DNA of 44,863 bases from RGIG8748 sp045576175 (lineage in GTDB: Bacteria; Bacillota; Clostridia; UMGS1810): assembly GCA_045576175.1 (NCBI GenBank), contig JAZNFW010000133.1, forward strand, positions 1 through 44,863, read 5' to 3'. A program made the position numbers and the translations under genes. The notes under the pieces are model-generated. The model did not search any database and was not told the DNA's origin. It was given only the letters and a program-made list of their open reading frames with translations. Below, in pieces: positions 6,955 through 13,691 of the stretch (positions are counted from its first letter, which is position 1; each line of letters opens with the position of its first letter).

Positions 6955-8206
6955 CATTACCTCCATAAGCTACATTACCATTACAGATTGTGTAGATGCA
7001 CTTTCCGTAGACCTTCATATTTTGGAAAGGAGTGCTTCTTCCTTTAGACAAAAACTCATCACTTGAAATTGTGTATTCATCTGTGAGATTAAAAACAGTA
7101 AAGTTTGCCTTGTTTCCCACCTTAAGTCCGCTATCTATGCCAAATCTTTTCGATGGGTTTTCAGCCATAAGCTCTATGAGCTTGTCTATTGATATAATAC
7201 CGCCTCGCACGAGCTTTGTATAGAGCACAGAAAATGCAGTTTCTATACCCACAATTCCGTTTAAGCTAAGAAGACCTCTATTCTTTTCCTCGGCACTGTG
7301 GGGTGCGTGGTCTGTTGCAATCATATCCACAGTTCCGTCGCATATTCCCTCGATAAGTGCAAGCCTATCCTCCTCGCTTCTTATGGGGGGATTCATCTTA
7401 AACGCACCGTCTTCCTTTAAATCCTTGTCCGAAAAAACAAGGTAGTGCGGACCTGTCTCGCATGTTATGTCTACGCCCTCAGCCTTTGCCTTTCGCACTA
7501 TATCTACAGTTTCCTTGCACGATATATGGCAAACGTGGTAGGAAACGCCTGTCTTTTTTACAAGTTCTACATCCCTCTTAACAGGACCCCATTCACTCTC
7601 CGAGCATATGCCCTTGTGAGAGTGCTCTCTGGCATACTCACCATCGTGGATATATCCGCCGTTTAAAAGCGATTCATCTTCACAATGTGCGCTGATTATC
7701 TTACCGAGGCTACGAGCCTTATTCATAGCAGAAAGCATCATTTCTTCATTTTGTACTCCCCTGCCGTCATCGGAAAAGCCTATTACATAGGGTGCAATAT
7801 CTTCCATATCGGAAAGCTCATCACCCTTTTGCCCCTTGGTAATTGCGCCAAAAGGATAAACACTTATTTTTGCATCCTTTTCTATGATGTCTGTCTGCAC
7901 CTTGAGGTTTTCTAATGTGTCGGGCACGGGATTTAAATTGGGCATTGAGCACACCGCGGTGTAGCCTCCTGCCGCACAGGCACTGGTGCCTGTGAGTATT
8001 GTTTCCTTATACGAAAAACCGGGCTCTCTAAGATGCACATGAACATCTATAAACCCGGGGAAAATGTAAAGATTATCCAAATAATATACCTTATCGGATG
8101 CTGAAATATCTATGCTTTCGGAAATATCAACTATAACAGAATCGGACACCAGTAAATCCGATTTTCCATATCCGTGTATGAACGCATTTTTAAATAAGGT
8201 TTTCAT
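6935..8206 (-). CDS. pyrC: Dihydroorotase
   Basis: PyrC closes carbamoyl aspartate to dihydroorotate. It is the long, metal-dependent amidohydrolase type: metal ligands HVHLREPG (~56-63), later His residues in ISAHCEDE and YHVCHIS, and the catalytic Asp in ATDHAPHS (~300). It has 423 residues. The ATG has AAGGAG 7 nt upstream; the longer frame begins inside the likely 5' end of the RNA. It is the first gene of the seven-gene operon, 31 nt from the -10 box. Confidence 0.95.
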   Translation of the reverse strand: MKTLFKNAFIHGYGKSDLLVSDSVIVDISESIDISASDKVYYLDNLYIFPGFIDVHVHLREPGFSYKETILTGTSACAAGGYTAVCSMPNLNPVPDTLENLKVQTDIIEKDAKISVYPFGAITKGQKGDELSDMEDIAPYVIGFSDDGRGVQNEEMMLSAMNKARSLGKIISAHCEDESLLNGGYIHDGEYAREHSHKGICSESEWGPVKRDVELVKKTGVSYHVCHISCKETVDIVRKAKAEGVDITCETGPHYLVFSDKDLKEDGAFKMNPPIRSEEDRLALIEGICDGTVDMIATDHAPHSAEEKNRGLLSLNGIVGIETAFSVLYTKLVRGGIISIDKLIELMAENPSKRFGIDSGLKVGNKANFTVFNLTDEYTISSDEFLSKGRSTPFQNMKVYGKCIYTICNGNVAYGGNDERHSI

Positions 8207-8236
8207 ATGTTGTCTCCTTACCGTCATAGTACCTTG

Positions 8237-8265
8237 ATTATACCATTTTGTTGCAAAGTTGTCAA
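8237..8265 (-). promoter_or_regulatory. Consensus promoter of the pyr operon
   Basis: Leftward TTGACA (8260-8265), 17-bp spacer and TATAAT (8237-8242) match the sigma-A consensus exactly. The expected start near 8230 leaves a leader of only about 25 nt before pyrC, too short for a PyrR attenuator. Confidence 0.85.
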
Positions 8266-8360
8266 CAAATCACCGGTAAAATTAACACTCGTTTTTCTAA
8301 TATTTATATTTAATAAACAAAAGGTAAATAATAAGTAAAAAGTCAATTGGAGGATTTAAT

Positions 8361-8825
8361 ATGAAAAATAATTGCCAGATTCTTTACGCCTTTGCAAACG
8401 GCACTGTGGTACCGCTCAGAAAAGTAAACGACCCCGTATTTTCATCGCACACACTCGGAAAGGGTGTCGCCATTGAGCCAGTCGAAAACACACTCTACGC
8501 CCCCTGTGATGCCAAAGTGTCTATTATTGCAGATACTAACCACGCAATATCGCTTGTGGCAGAGTCGGGTGCGGAGATTCTTCTTCATATTGGCATAGAC
8601 ACAGTAAATCTCAATGGAAAATTCTTTGAGCCTCGGGTAGCGGTGGGCAAAAGTGTGAAAAAAGGCGACAAGCTCATAGAATTTCAAAGGGACAAAATAA
8701 TATATGAAGGCTATGATGCTACCATATGTATGGCAATATGTAACACACCCGACTACAAGGAATTTGAAATAACCGACAAAGAGGATGTAACAGGTGACGA
8801 TATACTGATGACGATTTACAAATAA
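8361..8825 (+). CDS. PTS glucose-type EIIA domain protein
   Basis: This is a free EIIA(Glc)-family protein (154 residues). Such proteins receive phosphate from HPr on a His and pass it to an EIIB. The phospho-acceptor His is in EILLHIGIDTV (H76), and the supporting His is in TNHAISL (H61), both in the expected places. No EIIB or EIIC gene is near, so it must serve a permease encoded elsewhere or act as a regulator. GGAGG lies 7 nt before the ATG. The gene is single, diverging from pyrC and ended by its own terminator. HPr kinase is encoded further right in the window, so PTS control is active in this organism. Confidence 0.92.
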   Translation: MKNNCQILYAFANGTVVPLRKVNDPVFSSHTLGKGVAIEPVENTLYAPCDAKVSIIADTNHAISLVAESGAEILLHIGIDTVNLNGKFFEPRVAVGKSVKKGDKLIEFQRDKIIYEGYDATICMAICNTPDYKEFEITDKEDVTGDDILMTIYK

Positions 8826-8832
8826 AATCTTG

Positions 8833-8858
8833 GGGATGTATTTTTACATCCCTTTTAT
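8833..8858 (+). terminator. Intrinsic terminator of the EIIA gene
   Basis: GGGATGTA (8833-8840) pairs perfectly with TACATCCC (8845-8852) over a 4-nt loop, and is followed by TTTTATTTT. Confidence 0.85.
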
Positions 8859-8917
8859 TTTGGAAAAAATTGTGTCTTGCCATATTCAATTTTGTATTGT
8901 ATGATTGTATTCGTTGG

Positions 8918-8966
8918 TTGACATAATTTTTATTTTTCTTGCTACGGGTAGCAACTATCAAGAAAA
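8918..8966 (+). promoter_or_regulatory. Upstream region of the SLH protein gene: -35 box and hairpin
   Basis: A perfect TTGACA (8918-8923) is present, but no good -10 lies 16-18 bp downstream. That place is taken by an inverted repeat: TTTTCTT (8934-8940) with AAGAAAA (8960-8966), enclosing GCTA/TAGC (8941-8944 with 8949-8952). The repeat could be an operator or a folded leader that shields a long-lived mRNA. The promoter assignment is tentative. Confidence 0.35.
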
Positions 8967-9011
8967 TCATAACTATTATGTAAACTAATTAAATTTTAAG
9001 GAGGATTTAAA

Positions 9012-11558
9012 GTGTCCAAATTCAAAAGATTTGTTTCATCTATGGCGACAGCTACAATTCTCGTTTCGGGAATTTGCGTTTCTTCTTTTGCAGCACTTCC
9101 CTCTGATGTAATCGGTACAGATTACGAGGAGGCTGCCAAGGTACTTGGTGCTTTTGAAATCATGGTGGGCGACGGCTCTTTATTCCGCCCCAATGATGTA
9201 ATAACCCGTGCCGAGGTTACCAAGGTTGCAGTTGCATTAAAAGGACTTTCTGATTATGCACACACTCAGACAGATACAAAATTCCCTGATGTTAAAAAAG
9301 GTCACTGGGCAACAGGATATATTAACACAGGTGTTGACCAGGAGCTCGTAAAGGGCGACGGCAACGGTAATTTCCGTCCTGATGACAATATAACATACAA
9401 CGAAGCGGTGACTATCATCGTAAGAGCGCTCGGATATGAGCCCCACGCACAGTCCAAGGGCGGTTACCCCGGCGGTTATATTTCCGCAGGTAACTCCACA
9501 GGCCTTACAAACGGCGTTGCTGTGGCTATGGCAAGAAGTTCTGCTCCCATTACAAGAGGACAGGTGGCACGCCTTGCATACAATGCTCTTGACATAAACA
9601 CAATGGAGCAGAAGAGCTTTGGCGACACCACAAAGTTTGAAGTAACAGACGAAACTCTTGCAAATGCGTACCACGACGCAGAAAAGATAGAAGGTCTTGT
9701 AGAAGCAATAGGCTCTTCTGCACTCTCCGGAAGCGGCGTAGACAAAGATGAAATAGTAATAGATGGCAAAACCTACAAAATAGGTAATGCAGATATGAGA
9801 AATCTCCTCGGCTTTAATGTAGAAGCATACATTGTAGACGGAGCAAAAGGCAAAAAGACTGTAAAGGTTGCAGTACCCAGCTACAGACGAAACTCTGTAA
9901 CCTCAATAAAGGCAGATGACCTCGATAAAATAGAAAACGATGGTTCTTCCAAGGTTATAACCTACTACCTAAACGATAAAAAGCAGACTGTAACCATAGG
10001 CGAAAATTCCCTTGTGGTATACAACGGAAAAGCAGGAAGCTTAGACGATATAGCTATGATCGAGTCCGGCGAAATTATGGTGGTTGAAAACGACAAGAAT
10101 AAGAAAGTTGTTTTTGTAAACGAAACCGTAAACTATGTTGTAGACGAGGTAATACTCACATCCAACAGAGTTACCGATAAGTTTGGAAAATCTCCCCTCA
10201 CACTCGACAAAGAGGACGAGGATGTAACATTTGCAATAAACAAAAACGGCATCTCTATAGATATAAAGGACTTAAATGAATGGGATGTAATAACTCTTAC
10301 CGCATCTAAGGATAAGAGCATACTCCACCTTGATGTGTCCGATGCCAAGGTAGAGGGAACCGTAACAGAAATTGAAGACGAATATGTATATATAGCAGGT
10401 AACAAATATGAAGTTGCCAAGAATTATTTAGAAAGCATAAGACCCGGCGACGAGGGTGTATTCCACCTTGACACAGAGGGTAAAATTGCCGCAGTAAGCA
10501 ATTCTAAGAAGGCTTCAAGAAACTATGCTTACCTTACCAATATTGCAGTAAGAAGCGGTCTTAATCCGTCACTTGAGATGCAGCTTCTCGGTCTTGACGG
10601 AAAGACAGCCACCTACACAGCGTCAAGCAAAATAAAGGTTAATTCCAAAACCTACTCTACTCCCCAGCTCGCTATGGATGCAATTGGCTCCAAGGGTCAG
10701 CTTGTGACAGTTGAATTAAACTCCGACGGTAAGGTTTCCAAATTGGAAAAGAGCACACAGAGCCTTTCTGTAGACGAGGATAAATTCCTTCTTAACTTCA
10801 GTGAAAATTCTGTTAAGTACAACGGCAAAACCTCTACTCTTCTTGCAGACGAAATGAATGTAAGGGTGGATGAAAACACCATAGTGTTTGATATTCCCAA
10901 ATCTTCCAATGATGTAAACGATTACTCTGTAATGGGCAAGGATTTCTTTGCAGACGAAGGCACCTATGATATATCTGTTTACGATGTAAAGGAAGACCTC
11001 ACAGCAGGCGTAATAATCGTTACAAATTCCGAAAGCAAGGTATCGGAGGACAGCAGTATTGTGATTGTAGAAAAGCTCACAAACTCCAAGAATTCCGAGG
11101 GCGAAGAAATTGAAAAGCTCCACGGCTTTGCAAATGGTGAAAAGGTAACACTTACCGCAGAAAAGGGAACATTTAAGAAGAATTCCGCAAGCCTTGAAAA
11201 CGGCGATATTATTCAGGTAAAGAGTGATTCCAAGGGTAATGTAAAAGCTCTTAATGTCCTCTTTGATTCCGACAAAGCGGACGAATTTACAAACGAAATA
11301 TCCCAAAACCTTACCACAATATACGGAAAGGTTACAAAGAAATTCTCAAATTCCTTTAACTTAAGCGTAAACGGTGGTGCCAGCAAGAATTACCTCATAG
11401 GCGATGCAACAATCTATATTGTAGACTCCTCCAAGAAGCAAAACACAATAACCGTAGGCGATATGTCCGACATACAGAAATATGACGATGCAAATCCCGA
11501 AAAGGTATTTGTAAGAATGTACAAAGACGAAGTTAAAGAAATTGTTGTTGTAAGATAA
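9012..11558 (+). CDS. S-layer-like protein with three N-terminal SLH repeats
   Basis: This is a secreted surface protein of 848 residues. A signal peptide (Lys/Arg-rich start, hydrophobic core, cleavage after VSSFA near residue 27) is followed by three SLH repeats: ~32-80 (FRPNDVITRAEVTK), ~95-145 (FRPDDNITYNEAVT) and ~150-200 (SSAPITRGQVARLAY). SLH domains bind pyruvylated wall polymers. The remaining ~640 residues are predicted beta-rich, acidic and Lys-rich, with repeated EGxV-type short units and no enzyme motif that I recognise. The start is GTG, with AAGGAGG 7 nt upstream. Size and layout fit a main surface-layer protein, but another SLH-anchored protein is possible. It is a single gene with a terminator after it. 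Confidence 0.88.
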   Translation: MSKFKRFVSSMATATILVSGICVSSFAALPSDVIGTDYEEAAKVLGAFEIMVGDGSLFRPNDVITRAEVTKVAVALKGLSDYAHTQTDTKFPDVKKGHWATGYINTGVDQELVKGDGNGNFRPDDNITYNEAVTIIVRALGYEPHAQSKGGYPGGYISAGNSTGLTNGVAVAMARSSAPITRGQVARLAYNALDINTMEQKSFGDTTKFEVTDETLANAYHDAEKIEGLVEAIGSSALSGSGVDKDEIVIDGKTYKIGNADMRNLLGFNVEAYIVDGAKGKKTVKVAVPSYRRNSVTSIKADDLDKIENDGSSKVITYYLNDKKQTVTIGENSLVVYNGKAGSLDDIAMIESGEIMVVENDKNKKVVFVNETVNYVVDEVILTSNRVTDKFGKSPLTLDKEDEDVTFAINKNGISIDIKDLNEWDVITLTASKDKSILHLDVSDAKVEGTVTEIEDEYVYIAGNKYEVAKNYLESIRPGDEGVFHLDTEGKIAAVSNSKKASRNYAYLTNIAVRSGLNPSLEMQLLGLDGKTATYTASSKIKVNSKTYSTPQLAMDAIGSKGQLVTVELNSDGKVSKLEKSTQSLSVDEDKFLLNFSENSVKYNGKTSTLLADEMNVRVDENTIVFDIPKSSNDVNDYSVMGKDFFADEGTYDISVYDVKEDLTAGVIIVTNSESKVSEDSSIVIVEKLTNSKNSEGEEIEKLHGFANGEKVTLTAEKGTFKKNSASLENGDIIQVKSDSKGNVKALNVLFDSDKADEFTNEISQNLTTIYGKVTKKFSNSFNLSVNGGASKNYLIGDATIYIVDSSKKQNTITVGDMSDIQKYDDANPEKVFVRMYKDEVKEIVVVR

Positions 11559-11596
11559 AACATCTTTTCTTTCATTTTCCAATACACCAAAAACGA

Positions 11597-11626
11597 GAAA
11601 TGCATATGCATTTCGGGTTTTTTTAT
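11597..11626 (+). terminator. Terminator after the SLH protein gene
   Basis: GAAATGC (11597-11603) pairs with GCATTTC (11608-11614), and GGG plus a run of seven Ts follows. It may also slow the leftward spoVAE transcript arriving from the other side. Confidence 0.7.
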
Positions 11627-11976
11627 TTAGCTTTGGGTTTTGCTACAGCACCAAAAATCATACCAAACAGTATCGCCGCAGATATACCTGTAGCTGCACC
11701 CTTTACGCCTCCGCCAAGAACTCCGAGCCAGCCGTCCTGCGACACCGCCTTTTGCACTCCCTTGGCAAGAGTGTAGCCAAACCCTATTATTGGCACAGTC
11801 GCACCCGATTTTGCAAAATTCACTATAGGCTCATATATGCCAAGTGCGGTCAGTACAATGCCTGCTATAACATAAAATACCATTATTCTGGCGGGTGAAA
11901 GCTTGGTTTTGTCTATAAGAACCTGTGCTATAGCACAAAGAAGACCGCCTATAAGAAACACATACAAATACTTCAT
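11623..11976 (-). CDS. spoVAE: Stage V sporulation protein AE
   Basis: SpoVAE is a small integral membrane part of the SpoVA channel, which moves dipicolinic acid into the developing spore and out at germination. The 117 residues form several hydrophobic helices with conserved Gly/Pro segments (ATVPIIGFGYTLAKGV) typical of the SpoVAC/SpoVAE pair. The ATG (MKYLYVFL) has AAGGAG 7 nt upstream and lies 4 nt after the spoVAD stop. The longer frame is read from inside spoVAD and is rejected. It is the last gene of the cluster. Confidence 0.93.
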   Translation of the reverse strand: MKYLYVFLIGGLLCAIAQVLIDKTKLSPARIMVFYVIAGIVLTALGIYEPIVNFAKSGATVPIIGFGYTLAKGVQKAVSQDGWLGVLGGGVKGAATGISAAILFGMIFGAVAKPKAK

Positions 11977-11980
11977 ACCC

Positions 11981-12991
11981 TCACTCCTTACATACCGATA
12001 CCGCGTGTGCAATACCAACTACATTTTCGCCAAGCTGATATGTCGTGGGGCTCATAAGAGCACCGGTGCACACAAGAAGCATCTTTTTTATATTGCCCTT
12101 TTCCATTTCCTTTAAAAAGTGACCGCAGAACACACTGGCAGAGCAGCCGCAGCCGCTTCCGCCCGCACCTGTATTCTGAGTATTGGGGTTAAATATCATA
12201 TTTCCGCAGTCTAAGTGCTTTTTACTTATGTCCTTTCCTTCCATATTTATAAGCTCATTTAAAAGCGTACTTCCTATGCTACCCAAATCGCCTGTTACTA
12301 TGGCATCGTAATCATCCTGAGTGCGTGAGGTGTCATCAAGGTGTGCTATGATGCACTTTGCGGCTGCAGGTGCCATAGCCGCTCCCATATTTGCCGAATC
12401 CTTAACACCCAAATCCACCATTACGCCTGTTGTAACACTCTCAACTCTTATATCCGATATGTCGGACGAAAGGATAACAGCACCGCTCCCTGTTACAGTC
12501 CACTGTGCCGACGGGGTACGCACCGCTCCGTATTCAAGCGGAAAACGATACTGCTTTTCGCTCGAGCAAAAATGGCTCGAGGTTGCCGCCAGAGCATTTT
12601 TGGCATAGCCTGCATCCACCATTACAGATGCAAGGCTCATAGACTCCGCCATAGTAGAGCAGGCTCCGTAGAGTCCGAAATACGGAATTCCCATATCCTT
12701 TAGTGCAAATGAGCTTGCCGTACATTGATTTAACAAATCGCCCGAAAAGGCATAATCTATATCATTACAGGTTAGATTTGCATTTGTAAACGCACCTGTT
12801 ACTGTGTTCTTTAATATATTGTTTTCTGCCTGTTCCCAGTTTTTTGCTTCTATATATTCATCCTTGTAGACTACATCGAATTTGTCTCCAAGGGGGCCTT
12901 CGCCCTCGAGCCTTCCTACTGATGAAAAATAGCTTTTTATATACACGCCCTGCGTAAATTCTATGGTCTGATTTCCTTTTTTGATACCCAT
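11981..12991 (-). CDS. spoVAD: Stage V sporulation protein AD
   Basis: SpoVAD is the soluble, thiolase-fold subunit of the SpoVA complex that binds dipicolinic acid on the spore inner membrane. The 336 residues show the family's GACSTMAESM segment and the Gly/Cys-rich GAGGSGCGCSASVF near the C-terminus. There are no membrane helices. Its ATG follows the spoVAC stop directly (TAAATG), with a GGGGGG box 7 nt upstream. Products of spoVAC and spoVAE surround it in the complex. The operon should be expressed in the forespore under sigma-G, but I could not fix a clear sigma-G promoter. Confidence 0.95.
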   Translation of the reverse strand: MGIKKGNQTIEFTQGVYIKSYFSSVGRLEGEGPLGDKFDVVYKDEYIEAKNWEQAENNILKNTVTGAFTNANLTCNDIDYAFSGDLLNQCTASSFALKDMGIPYFGLYGACSTMAESMSLASVMVDAGYAKNALAATSSHFCSSEKQYRFPLEYGAVRTPSAQWTVTGSGAVILSSDISDIRVESVTTGVMVDLGVKDSANMGAAMAPAAAKCIIAHLDDTSRTQDDYDAIVTGDLGSIGSTLLNELINMEGKDISKKHLDCGNMIFNPNTQNTGAGGSGCGCSASVFCGHFLKEMEKGNIKKMLLVCTGALMSPTTYQLGENVVGIAHAVSVCKE

Positions 12992-13432
12992 TTACATTCC
13001 CCCCAAAAGCTTATATATAAAGGCATATATTACCGAGCCGGATATTCCGTACACAATAACCGGTCCTGCTATTTTAAACATATTTGTACCCACTCCGGGA
13101 ACCATTCCCTCGGTCTTATACTCCATAGCGGGCGAAACTATACTGTTTGCAAAGCCAGTGATAGGAACAAGAGTTCCTGCTTTTCCAAACAAAGCAATTT
13201 TATCGTATACGCCAAGTGCCGTAAGTAGTGCACCTATAAATATAAGTGTGGCACTTGTAAGTGCAGCTGCATCCTCCTTGCCGATATCAAGCATACGGTA
13301 GATGTCACAAATAAGCTCACCTATAATACAAATGATGCCTCCCACCACAAAAGATTTTACCATATCGGGAAAAAGCTTGGAATTGGGCGTCGCCCTCTTT
13401 ACCATAGCGTCATACTCTTTGTTTGTTATCAT
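12992..13432 (-). CDS. spoVAC: Stage V sporulation protein AC
   Basis: SpoVAC is the membrane channel subunit of the SpoVA complex and in B. subtilis behaves as a mechanosensitive channel. The 146 residues contain several hydrophobic segments and the family motif AGTLVPITGFANSIVSPAMEYKTEG in split form (AGTLVPITGFANS then AMEYKTEG). It is followed without a gap by spoVAD. Its ATG overlaps by four bases (ATGA) the stop of a 47-codon ORF, so the two are translationally coupled. Only the C-D-E core is present, as usual in Clostridia. Confidence 0.95.
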   Translation of the reverse strand: MITNKEYDAMVKRATPNSKLFPDMVKSFVVGGIICIIGELICDIYRMLDIGKEDAAALTSATLIFIGALLTALGVYDKIALFGKAGTLVPITGFANSIVSPAMEYKTEGMVPGVGTNMFKIAGPVIVYGISGSVIYAFIYKLLGGM

Positions 13433-13572
13433 AAATATATTCCCCTCTCATATTTTACAAAGGCAAAGGTGCCCTCTATTTTTCTAACTCTTTGGGAAGA
13501 TGTGTTCTTTAAGTACAAATACATACCAAGAGCCACAGCAATAATAAGTGCAAATACAATGAGCTTTTTCAT
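13429..13572 (-). CDS. 47-residue single-pass membrane microprotein ahead of spoVAC
   Basis: This small ORF encodes MKKLIVFALIIAVALGMYLY followed by a short basic tail (27 residues, including RVRKIEG and VKYERG). The N-terminal 20 residues form one membrane helix or an uncleaved signal anchor. It starts at ATG with GAGG 5 nt upstream, and its TGA stop overlaps the spoVAC ATG, an arrangement that strongly suggests a real, coupled gene. It has no cysteine and no motif that I know. By position it may be a helper or regulator of the SpoVA channel in the spore membrane, or only a leader peptide that meters spoVAC translation. This role is inference. Confidence 0.7.
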   Translation of the reverse strand: MKKLIVFALIIAVALGMYLYLKNTSSQRVRKIEGTFAFVKYERGIYL

Positions 13573-13647
13573 ATATACCTCACAAATTCTTAATACTTTA
13601 AGTTTTTGCTATGAAAATAAAAAGTAAACTGGTTATTTTTGCAAAAA

Positions 13648-13674
13648 AACAAGGTACTTAAAAAGTACCTTGTT
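13648..13674 (-). terminator. Terminator of the XRE-cupin-acyl-CoA synthetase gene
   Basis: A 12-bp perfect stem (13648-13659 with 13663-13674, AACAAGGTACTT) has a 3-nt loop. Read leftward it ends in TTTTTTT. It lies 18 nt past the stop codon and separates the gene from the spoVA cluster. Confidence 0.88.
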
Positions 13675-13691
13675 TTAATGCTCGCATTTTA

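Noticed and set aside
13573..13640. A sigma-G promoter before the spoVA microprotein
   Set aside because: The region is AT-rich with partial matches only; spacing between candidate boxes (about 14) does not fit.
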